Positions 17,592 through 26,582 of a DNA stretch of 60,875 nucleotides are shown here, one piece after another. Location of the stretch: the NCBI GenBank assembly GCA_902794095.1, contig CADBFZ010000012.1, forward strand, positions 1 through 60,875, in the 5' to 3' direction. Position numbers and translations under genes: made by a program. This DNA comes from an uncultured Lachnospiraceae bacterium. GTDB taxonomy: Bacteria; Bacillota; Clostridia; Lachnospirales; Lachnospiraceae. The first letter of the stretch is position 1. Every line of letters begins with the position of its first letter. The notes beneath the pieces are model-generated. The model searched no databases and was not told the DNA's origin. It was given only the letters and a program-made list of their open reading frames with translations.

Positions 17592-18425
17592 TTAGGACTG
17601 AACGTTTCTCGAATAAATAACGCCTGCCCCGCCGTCAAATTCCTTAAGTGAGGCTTCCGCTTCTTTCTCCGCCTTCTTATAACCCGAGGGCGTAAGCATT
17701 GCTATATCCATCATCCTGCAAAGAACCGTGTACATGTCCGGAATACGGGCATTTACGTCCTTTAACGTACATTCCCTGATAAGAAGCTCCAAAGCCGCAG
17801 AAAAAGACGGATCTGCGCTCCTGATGGAGATATAATCCTCCCCCGCAGGCGCCTTCTTACCGGTTAACATCCGGTAAAAGAGAACGCCGAATGCATACAC
17901 ATCCGAGTACATTCCTTGTTTTGACTTATTGTCAATTTGTTCAGGAGCGCTCTCTCCTGCGGTTCCGGCCTTGGATCTGTCAGCTTCATCGAGGAAACAG
18001 GCAGCCCCCAGGTCGCATAATCTGACCTCACCGTCCGGCTGAAGGATCAGGTTCTCGGCCTTGAGATCCCTGAACAAAATATTACCGTCCGACTGCTGCA
18101 AAAAAGCAATTCCGTCCGCAACCGAGATTGCAAACTTCATGGACTCAGGCTGACCGAATCCACCTCTTAATTCAATCGCTTCATCAAGGGGTGTTCCCCA
18201 GATGTATTCTTCGAGAATGTAAAATTTCCCGTCTTCGTCAAAAGATCTTACGAACTTCGGAAATAGAGGATGGTCCGCAAGCTTTAAAAACTTCTCTTCC
18301 CTGTCGCGGATGGAAGCATCCGTCATTTCCTTAAGTGCGAAGATCTCTCCGTTTTCTTTTACCTTATATACGTTTCCGAAAGATCCGGAGCCGATCAGTT
18401 TCTTGTCTTCACATTCACTCATCAT
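17592..18425 (-). CDS. Serine/threonine protein kinase, catalytic domain only
   Basis: About 277 residues, a Hanks-type kinase without membrane or PASTA segments. Starting at MMSECEDKK (18425, with AGGTG upstream) the glycine loop is GSGSFGNV (12-19) and the ATP lysine is K32 (ALKEM). The catalytic loop is FRDLKAENLIL, with Phe in place of the usual His of HRD, and the metal site is LCDLGAACF (DLG for DFG). APE is seen in ESAPEQI. The alternative longer frame from 18491 overlaps the upstream gene by 56 nt and lacks an RBS. It follows a PP2C-like gene by 10 nt. Short soluble kinases of this kind are unlike the usual PrkC/PknB receptor kinases, so the signal is probably cytoplasmic. Confidence 0.8.
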   Translation of the reverse strand: MMSECEDKKLIGSGSFGNVYKVKENGEIFALKEMTDASIRDREEKFLKLADHPLFPKFVRSFDEDGKFYILEEYIWGTPLDEAIELRGGFGQPESMKFAISVADGIAFLQQSDGNILFRDLKAENLILQPDGEVRLCDLGAACFLDEADRSKAGTAGESAPEQIDNKSKQGMYSDVYAFGVLFYRMLTGKKAPAGEDYISIRSADPSFSAALELLIRECTLKDVNARIPDMYTVLCRMMDIAMLTPSGYKKAEKEAEASLKEFDGGAGVIYSRNVQS

Positions 18426-18435
18426 TTCACCTATA

Positions 18436-19092
18436 TCACTTAACAAGGAGAGCACAGATGCATCCGTCAAAATCATCACCTGCAAGCTCACCTATATGTC
18501 TGTCCAAAGATTCATCGCTTGAAATATCGGTCGCATCAAGCACCGCCATAATTGAATCAAGTTCATCGCCTGTTGCAGCTAATAAAACTTCATCCGCCCA
18601 CTTTTCGGGACATGCGATCAGGGCGCATCCTTCTTCCGGCGAAAGCACATCTTCTCCTCCAAATTCCTGGGAGATGCATTTTACGAATTTCTTCTTACCG
18701 AAAACCTGAGCGGTTCTTACGATGCACATGCCCGAGCCTTCCGTGACATATACATAGGCATTCTCGCCCGCAGCCAGGATTCCCGCAGAACCCGTACCGA
18801 ATTCAGAGCCGGGGCCGATCACAGGCGCTGTTCCTGCCGGAGATGTGGAGAATCCGAACACCGCAGCCTGGAGGTAATCCGCACCGTACTTGGAAACTCC
18901 ACCTACAAAATCCTTAGAGAAAAAAAGGGCAAGACTCCCTTTGAGCTCACCCGTTACGGCGCTGTCATTCTTCTCCCCCTCCGGAAAAGAAAGATCTCCG
19001 CATATAGCCATGGCAGCACAGATTCCTCTGACGTCCGCCTTTTCAAGTACAACATGTCCGGTTGTTTTAAATAATCCGGTCAGATATTCCAA
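18436..19092 (-). CDS. PP2C-like phosphatase homologue, divergent
   Basis: 218 residues starting at TTG 19092. The pattern of strands (GTGSAGILAAGENAYVYVTE as the central core, FVGGVSKYGADYLQAAVFGF, and a closing GELAGDDFDGCICALLVK resembling the DD-x-S-x-x-x-V-x end of PP2C) suggests a PP2C fold, and the gene pairs with the kinase that follows by 10 nt. The N-terminal metal-binding D-G-x-G of active PP2C enzymes is not visible, so it may be inactive or act as a scaffold. I am not sure of the family. It follows dxr without a gap. Confidence 0.5.
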   Translation of the reverse strand: MEYLTGLFKTTGHVVLEKADVRGICAAMAICGDLSFPEGEKNDSAVTGELKGSLALFFSKDFVGGVSKYGADYLQAAVFGFSTSPAGTAPVIGPGSEFGTGSAGILAAGENAYVYVTEGSGMCIVRTAQVFGKKKFVKCISQEFGGEDVLSPEEGCALIACPEKWADEVLLAATGDELDSIMAVLDATDISSDESLDRHIGELAGDDFDGCICALLVK

Positions 19093-20229
19093 TCAGGCAT
19101 TCTCCCTTGCTTCTTTCTCCGCATCAAGGATCTGTGCAACCGTAGGATTGGCAATTACCTTGTGTGCGTTCATCGCCTTTTCGATTTCCTCGTAGATATC
19201 CAGGAATCCGATCTTGTGATCAAGGAATCTTGCAACCGCTTCTTCATTTGCCGCGTTGAATACTGTGGGCATTGTTCCGCCGGCATTTGCAGCATCGTAA
19301 GCAAGTGCAAGTCCTCTGAAAGTATCCGTGTCAGGCTTTTCGAAAGTCAGCGCTCCGACCTTAAATAGATTAAGCTTTTCAGACTTCATGGGCATCCTGT
19401 CCGGATAAAAGAGAGCGTAATTTATGGGAAGCTTCATATCGGGTGTGCCCATCTGTCCGATCACAGCACCGTCTTTAAATTCGACTGCGGAATGAAGAAC
19501 GGACTGGGGATGAACTGTTACGCAAACTCTCTCATGTCCTACTCCGAAGAGCCATGCAGCTTCCATTACTTCGAGGCCTTTATTAACAAGGCTCGCAGAA
19601 TCTATAGTGATCTTGCGTCCCATATTCCAGTTGGGGTGCTTGAGTGCATCCTCGGGAGTTTTGGTAGCAAGTTCGTCTCTTGTCATTCCTCTGAAAGGTC
19701 CGCCGGAGCAGGTAAGAATAATCTTCTCAATCCTGTCCGCGGGTGAACCCTGAAGTGACTGGAATATTGCAGAGTGCTCGCTGTCTACAGGAAGGATCTT
19801 GATGCCTTTTTCTTTAGCCAAGGGCATGATGATATGTCCTGCGCAGACGAGAGTCTCTTTATTGGCAAGTGCGATGTCTTTACCGGATTCAATTGCGGCG
19901 ATGGTGGGTCTGATTCCAATCATTCCGACAATTGCAGTTACAACGATGTCACTGCAGGGATCTGCTGCTGCTTCAAGATTGCCTTCCATTCCGGTAAGGA
20001 GCTTTATTCCTGAGAGATCGGATATTCTTGTCTTAAGATCTGCTGCTGCTTTTTCATCGTTCATAACAACGATCCGAGGCATGAATTCTCTGACCTGCTT
20101 TTCCATCAGATCAACATTCTTGCCTGCAGAAAGTGCAGTTATCTTAATCTCATTCGGATTTTGTCTTGCAACCTCGAGAGTCTGAGTTCCGATAGAACCT
20201 GTAGACCCGAGTACAAATACATTCTTCAT
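19093..20229 (-). CDS. dxr: 1-deoxy-D-xylulose 5-phosphate reductoisomerase
   Basis: Second step of the MEP isoprenoid pathway: reduces and isomerises DXP to MEP. The start is 20229 (MKNVFVLGSTGSIGTQTLEV), with GGAG 9 nt upstream, rather than the longer frame from 20271. NADPH motif GSTGSIG (residues 8-14), LANKETLVCAG, the metal/substrate region LPVDSEHSAIFQ, CSGGPFRG, HPNWNMGRKITIDSASL and QSVLHS are all present. 378 residues, family size 380-400. It lies next to rseP, while in most relatives it sits between cdsA and rseP, with the structured element at 20250-20404 in the gap. Confidence 0.97.
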   Translation of the reverse strand: MKNVFVLGSTGSIGTQTLEVARQNPNEIKITALSAGKNVDLMEKQVREFMPRIVVMNDEKAAADLKTRISDLSGIKLLTGMEGNLEAAADPCSDIVVTAIVGMIGIRPTIAAIESGKDIALANKETLVCAGHIIMPLAKEKGIKILPVDSEHSAIFQSLQGSPADRIEKIILTCSGGPFRGMTRDELATKTPEDALKHPNWNMGRKITIDSASLVNKGLEVMEAAWLFGVGHERVCVTVHPQSVLHSAVEFKDGAVIGQMGTPDMKLPINYALFYPDRMPMKSEKLNLFKVGALTFEKPDTDTFRGLALAYDAANAGGTMPTVFNAANEEAVARFLDHKIGFLDIYEEIEKAMNAHKVIANPTVAQILDAEKEARENA

Positions 20230-20249
20230 GTATAATCTCCAATATGTCA

Positions 20250-20404
20250 CGCGGTCCGAATCGCCGTGCATTTGTTTTTCGGGATTCGCTTGTCGCCCTG
20301 TCCTCGCGTAGAGGTACTAAGTTCGAACTTCGCATGGCTCGTTCTCACTAAGTACCTGCGCTCCGGAGGTCCCGAAAAACAAACGCACGACACTTCGTAC
20401 CGCT
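20250..20404 (-). repeat. Structured palindromic element, copy E
   Basis: Between dxr and rseP. Arms of 19 nt (20266-20284 and 20370-20388) differ at one position; outside them GCGGTCCGAA and its near-complement continue the helix, and an inner GGTACT/AGTACC pair repeats the plan. On the minus strand it begins CAGCGGTACGAAG and ends GGCGATTCGGACCGCGTGAC, the same ends as copy F (41130-41263), while the long helix sequence is entirely different. It has no coding frame of note. Confidence 0.75.
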
Positions 20405-20421
20405 GATTAAAAGAATTCACT

Positions 20422-21510
20422 TTAGTTGAATATATTGTGAATATCGTTAAAGAATACAGCTACTACAATCACGAGCAACAGCAACATTCCCGCAAGATGC
20501 ACATACGCTTCCTTCTTCGGAGGTACGGGCTTTCCTCTCACGATCTCAACAATTGCAAACAGAATTCTTCCGCCGTCGAGTGCAGGTACGGGAAGAAGAT
20601 TAAAGATACCCAGATTAACTGTAAGTAACAGGGTAAGATTAAGCATGTTTACAAGTACGGTCTGCCATCCGTAAGGGCTGGTCTCTTCGATTATATCGCC
20701 AACCATGTTCACCATTCCCACGGGACCTGCAACATTCTCACGATTGATGTTACCGGTGATAAGTGCGCCAAGACCCTTCCAGACCATGAGGACGTTATAT
20801 CTCATCTCATACCAGGTGAATCTGAATGCATCGAATCCGTGAAGTTCTTCAACATATGTATTGTTGGTGATTCCGATGAGGTATCTTCCGTACTCTTCGT
20901 TGTAGTAAGGGGTAAGAGTAACCTCTCCGATCTCGGAACCTCTCTGATACTTTACGCGAACATCACCGCCGCGATAGTATGCGGTAAATACTGAGATTTC
21001 ATCATAGAGATAAATATTCTCACCGTTGAGGGCAAGGATCTTATCGCCTGCCTGAAGTCCTGCAGCCTCTGCAGCTCCGCCTTCGATTACTTCGGTAACG
21101 ATGGGCTCTCTGATAACGATCATGTTGACCATTACGAAAGCAACGATAAATCCTAGAATGAAGTTGAACAAAGGACCTGCAACGAGTGTCGCAAGTTTAG
21201 CCCAAGGAGATGCGTTTAAGAACTTGGACTTGTCCTTAACCTGACCCTGAGTGCTCTCGGAATCCTCTTCCGTCTCATCATCGATCTCATCCATTCCGTC
21301 GTAAACGCAAGCGCCGCCAAGGGGAAGGATATTTATCTTATACAGAGTTTCGCCTTTTTTGAATTTAAAAATAGAAGGGCCGAATCCTACCATGAACTCT
21401 TTGACTCTGATACCGTTTGCCTTGGCAACGATAAAATGTCCGAACTCATGAGATACGACCACTATCGAAAAGATTATGATAAACCAAATTAGTGAAAAGA
21501 TCATATTCAT
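20422..21510 (-). CDS. rseP: Site-2 intramembrane metalloprotease RseP
   Basis: Zinc protease cleaving membrane-embedded substrates such as anti-sigma factors. 362 residues: N-terminal helix with HEFGH (VVVSHEFGHFIVAKANGI, about residues 20-37), a second helix, a PDZ domain (VIEGGAAEAAGLQAGDKIL), and C-terminal NLLPVPALDGG, which supplies the third metal ligand. Start ATG 21510; another ATG two codons downstream is possible. Between cdsA and dxr in the operon. Confidence 0.95.
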   Translation of the reverse strand: MNMIFSLIWFIIIFSIVVVSHEFGHFIVAKANGIRVKEFMVGFGPSIFKFKKGETLYKINILPLGGACVYDGMDEIDDETEEDSESTQGQVKDKSKFLNASPWAKLATLVAGPLFNFILGFIVAFVMVNMIVIREPIVTEVIEGGAAEAAGLQAGDKILALNGENIYLYDEISVFTAYYRGGDVRVKYQRGSEIGEVTLTPYYNEEYGRYLIGITNNTYVEELHGFDAFRFTWYEMRYNVLMVWKGLGALITGNINRENVAGPVGMVNMVGDIIEETSPYGWQTVLVNMLNLTLLLTVNLGIFNLLPVPALDGGRILFAIVEIVRGKPVPPKKEAYVHLAGMLLLLVIVVAVFFNDIHNIFN

Positions 21511-21540
21511 AGCTGTCTCCTTACGGATAACCGTAAAGCA

Positions 21541-22368
21541 TCAGGACACGGCTACAAGCAGATAAGTAAGAATGTAAGCCGTAGGTCCGCAAAGGATCAT
21601 CGAATCGAATCTGTCCATTACTCCGCCGTGTCCGGGGATCAGATGACCGAAGTCCTTGATGTTGTTATTTCTCTTAATGCCGGATGCCGCAAGGTCTCCG
21701 ACCATTCCTATAAGTGCTCCCAATCCGCAGATGAGTGCAAGCCTCCACTCTACGAACTGATCGGGTATGAATTTACGAACATATAAAAGTCCAAACAGCA
21801 ATCCAAGAAGCGCACTTCCTAAGATACCGCCGATACATCCTTCGGTTGATTTTTTGGGAGACAGTGCCTTAAAGGGATGATGCTTTCCGAGAAGACTTCC
21901 TGCACAGTATGCCAAGGTATCGCATCCCCATGAAGAGATGAGAACCATCCATACAAGGAATTCTCTTCCTTCAAGCTCACGTATCATATAGATAAAGCTG
22001 AGCATTACGGGACAATAGATTACGGAGAAAACGGTTCTGACAATCCTGTCACTAGAGTAAACAGGGAACTTGACCACGAACCATATAAGCTCCGCCGCCA
22101 TAAAACCGCCGATTCCGATGATCAGATAAGTGTTATCCGATGAGAAATTGATGGCCATGTAATAAAGGACAATGAAGATGACCGCAATAAGATCGGGTCC
22201 GTTTACACTTCTCTTCTCTGTCTCTGAACAAAGTGCCTTAACAAGCTCGAAATATCCGACAATAGATATAAGCATTAAAAGCGCAGACAGTAAATATCCG
22301 CCAAAGGCAAATGCTATGCCCATGACGGCTATTAATACAACTCCGCTTAAAAGTCTTTTTACGAACAT
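21541..22368 (-). CDS. cdsA: Phosphatidate cytidylyltransferase
   Basis: Makes CDP-diacylglycerol from phosphatidate for phospholipid synthesis. 275 residues with about seven membrane segments. The C-terminal signature is complete: SGIKRNNNIKDFGHLIPGHG, then GVMDRFDSMI, including the catalytic Asp and the HGG turn. Located 15 nt after uppS and 30 nt before rseP, the classic cds-uppS context. Confidence 0.96.
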   Translation of the reverse strand: MFVKRLLSGVVLIAVMGIAFAFGGYLLSALLMLISIVGYFELVKALCSETEKRSVNGPDLIAVIFIVLYYMAINFSSDNTYLIIGIGGFMAAELIWFVVKFPVYSSDRIVRTVFSVIYCPVMLSFIYMIRELEGREFLVWMVLISSWGCDTLAYCAGSLLGKHHPFKALSPKKSTEGCIGGILGSALLGLLFGLLYVRKFIPDQFVEWRLALICGLGALIGMVGDLAASGIKRNNNIKDFGHLIPGHGGVMDRFDSMILCGPTAYILTYLLVAVS

Positions 22369-22383
22369 TAAGCTATCCTGCCT

Positions 22384-23094
22384 TTACTCTTCATCTTTCT
22401 TAAGACCACCGAATCTTCTGGTTCTTGAAGCATAGCTTTCAAGTGCCTTATCAAGTTCGGCTTCATTGAAATCGGGCCATGCACAGTCTGTAAAATAAAA
22501 CTCACTGTAAGCAAGTTGCCACAGAAGGAAATTGGAAATTCTCTGTTCGCCGCAGGTACGGATCAAAAGATCGGGATCATGTTCTCCGGCAGTATCAAGA
22601 GCATTCGAAATATCCTTATCGGTAATGCCCTTCATGAATTCAATGTCGTTTTCCGATGAAAGTTTTCTTACGGCTCTGACGATTTCATCTCTTCCGCCGT
22701 AATTAAGTGCTATCTGAAATAAAAGTCCCGTATTGCCTGCGGTCTTTTCTTCAAGATCTGCGATGGATGCCTGAAGATCGGGAGCAAGCGCGGATTTATC
22801 TCCGATGATCCTGACCTTCATATTATTTTTCATCGCACGCTTGATGGAATTCTTCATATACTCGCGAAGAAGACCCATAAGTGCGTCAACTTCATCTGCG
22901 GGTCTGCTCCAGTTCTCGGTGGAGAAGGCATAAACCGTAAAGATCTTAATGCCTTTATTCCACACGATCTCACACATGTCTTCAACGACATGCGCACCCT
23001 TTACATGACCTGCATTTCTCGGAAGGCCTTTTCTCTTGGCCCATCTTCCGTTGCCGTCGAGTATTATCGCAAGATGCTCGGGAACATTACTCAT
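22384..23094 (-). CDS. uppS: Isoprenyl transferase (undecaprenyl diphosphate synthase)
   Basis: Cis-prenyltransferase for undecaprenyl diphosphate, the lipid carrier of wall synthesis. 236 residues, normal. HLAIILDGNGRWAKRKGLPR with the catalytic Asp and the HxxG (GHVKGA), FSTENWSRP, RDEIVRAVRK and RISNFLLWQLAYSE are the conserved regions I, III, IV and V. It overlaps the frr stop by one base at 23094. Confidence 0.97.
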   Translation of the reverse strand: MSNVPEHLAIILDGNGRWAKRKGLPRNAGHVKGAHVVEDMCEIVWNKGIKIFTVYAFSTENWSRPADEVDALMGLLREYMKNSIKRAMKNNMKVRIIGDKSALAPDLQASIADLEEKTAGNTGLLFQIALNYGGRDEIVRAVRKLSSENDIEFMKGITDKDISNALDTAGEHDPDLLIRTCGEQRISNFLLWQLAYSEFYFTDCAWPDFNEAELDKALESYASRTRRFGGLKKDEE

Positions 23095-23645
23095 TATACG
23101 GTCATAAGCTCCTTGGTCTTCTCATCAAGTGCCTTGTCGATCTTGGCAATGTACTCGTCAGTGAGCTTCTGGAGTGAATCAGCAAGATCTGCTGCTTCGT
23201 CCTCAGATACTTCACCCTTTCCGAGCTTCTTGAACTCTTCGTTTCCGTCTCTGCGGATATTTCTGAGTGCAACCTTGCCCTCTTCAGCCTTCTTCTTGAT
23301 ATCCTTAACGAGATCCTTACGTCTCTCCTCGGTAAGCTCAGGGAACTGAAGTCTGATGATGCTTCCGTCGTTCTGAGGATTGATTCCGATATCGGAAGTA
23401 AGAATAGCCTTCTCGATAGCCTTCAGCATTGACTTATCCCAGGGTGCGATCTGGATGATACGTGCCTCGGGAACGGATACGTTGCCCACCTGCTGAATGG
23501 GAGTGGGAGTTCCGTAATAATCAACCTTGATCTTGTCGAGAACGTGGGGATTAGCTCTTCCCGCACGAACCGCTGCATATTCCTCAGCGAGGAAATCAAG
23601 GGTCTTCTTCATCTTCTCTTCGTATGCCTGTAATCTGGCGTCCAT
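23094..23645 (-). CDS. frr: Ribosome recycling factor
   Basis: Releases ribosomes from mRNA after termination. 183 residues (usual 185). Recognisable by VRAGRANPHVLDKIKVDYYG near residue 26, SVPEARIIQIAPWDKSMLKA, and LPELTEERRKDLVKDIKKKAE (read here as QFPELTEERR). It lies 13 nt after pyrH and overlaps uppS by one base. Confidence 0.98.
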   Translation of the reverse strand: MDARLQAYEEKMKKTLDFLAEEYAAVRAGRANPHVLDKIKVDYYGTPTPIQQVGNVSVPEARIIQIAPWDKSMLKAIEKAILTSDIGINPQNDGSIIRLQFPELTEERRKDLVKDIKKKAEEGKVALRNIRRDGNEEFKKLGKGEVSEDEAADLADSLQKLTDEYIAKIDKALDEKTKELMTV

Positions 23646-23658
23646 AAAAACCTCCGCT

Positions 23659-24351
23659 CTATACCGTTACTTTGGTACCGTTTAATTTACCGTAAAGAGT
23701 GTTTACGATGCTGTTTTCTTCGTTAAGTAAAAATACTGCCATGGGCATCTTATTATCCCTTGCAAGGATTGATGCGGTCATGTCTACAACCTGAAGATTC
23801 TTGGCAATGACTTCATCGATGGAGATCTCGTCAAAGCGCTTAGCATCGGGATTCTTCGCAGGATCGGAATCGTAAACTCCGTCGATTGACTTTGCAAGAA
23901 GGATCTGGTCTGCCTCAACTTCAACCGCTCTGAGCACTACGCCCGTATCGGTTGAGAAGTAAGGATGTCCCGTGCCTCCGGCAAAGAAAACGACATGTCC
24001 TGCTTCAAATGCCGCATTAGCCTTATCCTTGGAAAAGAGATCGGTAAAAGCTCCGATGGTAAAAGGAGTGAGGATATCTGTCTTAAGTCCCACGGATCTG
24101 CAGATCTCGGAAACATAAAGAGCGTTCATTACCGTTGCAAGCATTCCGATCTGGTCAGCCTTGGTACGGTCGATATTCTCCGAACTTCTTCCTCTCCAGA
24201 AATTTCCTCCGCCGATGACTACACCGACCTGTGTGCCGCGATCTACTATCTCTTTGATCTGCTCGGCAACTTTTCTAACGGTAGGCTCATCAAAGCCTTT
24301 TCCTGCAGGACCTGCAAGAGCTTCACCGCTGAGTTTCAAAAGTATTCGCAT
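23659..24351 (-). CDS. pyrH: UMP kinase
   Basis: Phosphorylates UMP to UDP. 230 residues, with the amino-acid-kinase N-terminus MRILLKLSGEALAG, VVIGGGNFWRG, TADQIGMLATVMNALY-like (KADQIGMLATVMNALYVSE) and VVFFAGGTGHPYFSTDT motifs. The pyrH-frr-uppS-cdsA order is the standard one. It follows the bactofilin gene by 30 nt. Confidence 0.97.
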   Translation of the reverse strand: MRILLKLSGEALAGPAGKGFDEPTVRKVAEQIKEIVDRGTQVGVVIGGGNFWRGRSSENIDRTKADQIGMLATVMNALYVSEICRSVGLKTDILTPFTIGAFTDLFSKDKANAAFEAGHVVFFAGGTGHPYFSTDTGVVLRAVEVEADQILLAKSIDGVYDSDPAKNPDAKRFDEISIDEVIAKNLQVVDMTASILARDNKMPMAVFLLNEENSIVNTLYGKLNGTKVTV

Positions 24352-24381
24352 AAAATTCTCCCGTTTAAGTAACTGATAGGC

Positions 24382-25542
24382 TTAAGCTTCTTCCTTCTTC
24401 TTAGCCTTCTTCTCAGGTCTGGTCTCGGGCTTGTAATCATCAAAGAAAGCAGTAGGGCTGACTTCCGCATAAGCCTGTGAACATACACCTTCGAGAGCAG
24501 CACCGTTGTTGATCTGTACGGACTTGGAACGGATGTTACCCATAACGATTGCGGTTGAATCAAGGATTACGGGACCGTGTACATCGATGTCTCCCTTAAC
24601 TGCGCCTGCGATTGCTGCGCTGAATGCGGAGATGTTTCCTACGATAACGGTTCCTGCACCAATCTTAACGGAGCTTTCGCTGGTGACATTACCGGTGATC
24701 TTAGCGTTCTCAGCAAAGACTTCCTTAGCTTCGGAATTACCTACGATGTGTCCGGTTACATTGAGCTTGCCCTTAACGATAACGTCTCCGTTTACCTTAC
24801 CGACAAGATCGAGAGAACCTTCGGACTCGATATCACCGTTTACAACCATTCCTCCAGTAATTACTGAAGTCTCTTCTGAAAAATTACCTGTCTCCATTTC
24901 ATCTGCTCCTTTGTAAGTAGAATTTGTAAAGTCTTCTCTAAGCTCTTCGTAAGTTGTTTCTTCCTGTACTGCTTCTTCGATCTCTTCAGCCTCTTCCTCA
25001 GCTTCCTGAGCGGGCTCTTCCTTGCTGCTGAGTGCAGCAAAAGCAAGATCGAGAGCGGATGTATAATCCTCTGAAATCTCTTCTACGGGATCACTTACTT
25101 CTTCTGCGGGCGCATCCTCTGCCACATCAGCAAGTACGTCCGAAATAATATCATCTTCAATAACAGGCTCTTCGTCCTCTGCAGCAGGCTCTTCAAAAGA
25201 AGCTTCCTCTTCGAATGCTTCCTCTTCATCAGCTACCGCTTCTTCCTCGGCAATCTCTTCTACCTCGGGAAGAGGCTCGGTCAGACCTGCAAGGATGGAA
25301 TCAAGATCATCCCCGATATCGGTCTGTGAATCTTCGCTTGCAACTTCTTCGTCATGAAGATCGTCTCCGCCAAGATCGGACACAAGGTCTTTGAGCAGTG
25401 AAGCTACATCATCAGCCTCGTCCATGCCTGCAACTTCTGCTTCCGCAAGGATGTCATCAGCTTTGCTCTGTGCTTCTTCTTTCTTCTTCTCAGCACCTGC
25501 CACCTGGGACAGATCCTGTTTCAGTTCACCGAAAAAACCCAT
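24382..25542 (-). CDS. Bactofilin-type polymer-forming protein with long acidic N-terminal region
   Basis: 386 residues. The C-terminal part (about 215-355) is the bactofilin beta-helix: EETSVITGGMVVNGDIESEG, then repeating strands such as LVGKVNGDVIVKGKLNVTG, GNVTSESSVKIGAGT and GDIDVHGPVILDSTAIVMGN. It ends in a basic tail, RPEKKAKKKEEA. Residues 20-205 are an acidic, Glu/Ala-rich low-complexity region (coiled-coil or disordered). Bactofilins are membrane-associated cytoskeletal filaments often linked to wall enzymes. Most bactofilins are 100-200 residues, so the long acidic extension is unusual. It stands directly upstream of pyrH. The gene just upstream (25563) is a polysaccharide deacetylase, which suggests an envelope role. 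Confidence 0.85.
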   Translation of the reverse strand: MGFFGELKQDLSQVAGAEKKKEEAQSKADDILAEAEVAGMDEADDVASLLKDLVSDLGGDDLHDEEVASEDSQTDIGDDLDSILAGLTEPLPEVEEIAEEEAVADEEEAFEEEASFEEPAAEDEEPVIEDDIISDVLADVAEDAPAEEVSDPVEEISEDYTSALDLAFAALSSKEEPAQEAEEEAEEIEEAVQEETTYEELREDFTNSTYKGADEMETGNFSEETSVITGGMVVNGDIESEGSLDLVGKVNGDVIVKGKLNVTGHIVGNSEAKEVFAENAKITGNVTSESSVKIGAGTVIVGNISAFSAAIAGAVKGDIDVHGPVILDSTAIVMGNIRSKSVQINNGAALEGVCSQAYAEVSPTAFFDDYKPETRPEKKAKKKEEA

Positions 25543-25562
25543 CTGTTACCTCCATTATTTAA

Positions 25563-26531
25563 CTATCCGATATTATGCTGAATTACTGCTGTGTCATATG
25601 TTATCGGAAGTATTTCAACGTTATCCATTGCCTGCAGTGCCTCGATTATTTGAGGAAGAGCATATACCGTTGCTCTCTTGGCCGCAGTGTCATGGAACAA
25701 AATGACTGTAGTATCTCTGGTTTCAATTCCCGCAAGTGCGTTTCTTACTATCTGGTCGGATGTAAGAGGAACTCTTCCGGCGTCACCGCTTGATACGTTC
25801 CAGTCGAAATAAATGATGCCCTGTGAATCAAGATAATCTGCAAGCACACGGACATCTGTGGGGCTTACATCATTTGAACTTCCTCCGGGGAAACGATAGA
25901 ACACCGGAGTCTGTCCGGTTACATCTTCCAGCAAAGATCTGATCCTCTGTGTATCTTCCGCAAAAGCTTCGGGCGATGCATAAATGTCACTGTATACGTG
26001 AGAATATGAATGCATTCCCAGGGTATGGCCTTCTTCGACAATGCGAAGATATCTTGCATAGGATGCGGTATTTTCTCTGCCGATTACAAAGAAGGTTGCT
26101 TTTACTCCATACTCATCGAGTATATCGAGTATGTCATCGGTATAAATGCTGGGACCGTCATCAAAAGTAAGATATACTCTGTGAACTCCGTCCGATGCAG
26201 TATCCGATGCGTAGTTAAGACCGTCTGCGGTTTGAATGGTATTTACATCATTTGCGGTCTGTTCAGGGATATACTCCGAAAGATCCGCTCCCGCATATTC
26301 GGATATAAAACTACTATCCGATCCTTCAAAACCGGGATAAACATTTTCGTCATACCATGATAACTGTACGAGTCTGGATTCACGGGTTCCGAGTTCTTCG
26401 TATGCTTCTCTTCCTGCGATTCTGTTTTCCAGAATGGAAATGCGTGATGCAAGAATGATGCAAACAGCTACCGGAAGCATTATTGCTGCGGGTATGAGAA
26501 ATTGTTTTATTTTATCGGTAAGATGATTCAT
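25563..26531 (-). CDS. Polysaccharide deacetylase (NodB domain), membrane-anchored
   Basis: About 322 residues. Start 26531 (MNHLTDKIKQFLIP, with GAGGTG just upstream) gives a short cytoplasmic N-terminus and one transmembrane helix (IPAAIMLPVAVCIILA), so the enzyme faces outside. NodB motifs: VYLTFDDGPSIYT (motif 1, metal Asp), HTLGMHSYSH (H-S/T-x3-H, motif 2), FYRFPGGSSND (motif 3) and ILFHDTAAKR (motif 5). It probably deacetylates peptidoglycan GlcNAc or surface glycan. The longer ATG at 26576 lacks an RBS. Confidence 0.9.
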   Translation of the reverse strand: MNHLTDKIKQFLIPAAIMLPVAVCIILASRISILENRIAGREAYEELGTRESRLVQLSWYDENVYPGFEGSDSSFISEYAGADLSEYIPEQTANDVNTIQTADGLNYASDTASDGVHRVYLTFDDGPSIYTDDILDILDEYGVKATFFVIGRENTASYARYLRIVEEGHTLGMHSYSHVYSDIYASPEAFAEDTQRIRSLLEDVTGQTPVFYRFPGGSSNDVSPTDVRVLADYLDSQGIIYFDWNVSSGDAGRVPLTSDQIVRNALAGIETRDTTVILFHDTAAKRATVYALPQIIEALQAMDNVEILPITYDTAVIQHNIG

Positions 26532-26582
26532 ATGACACCTCGAAGACCGATCAGATCCGCCTTCGGGGTGAATCACTCGGTC

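Noticed and set aside
25391..25705. Plus-strand Ser/Ala-rich frames opposite bactofilin
   Set aside because: Artefacts of the Glu/Ala-rich codons of the minus-strand gene.
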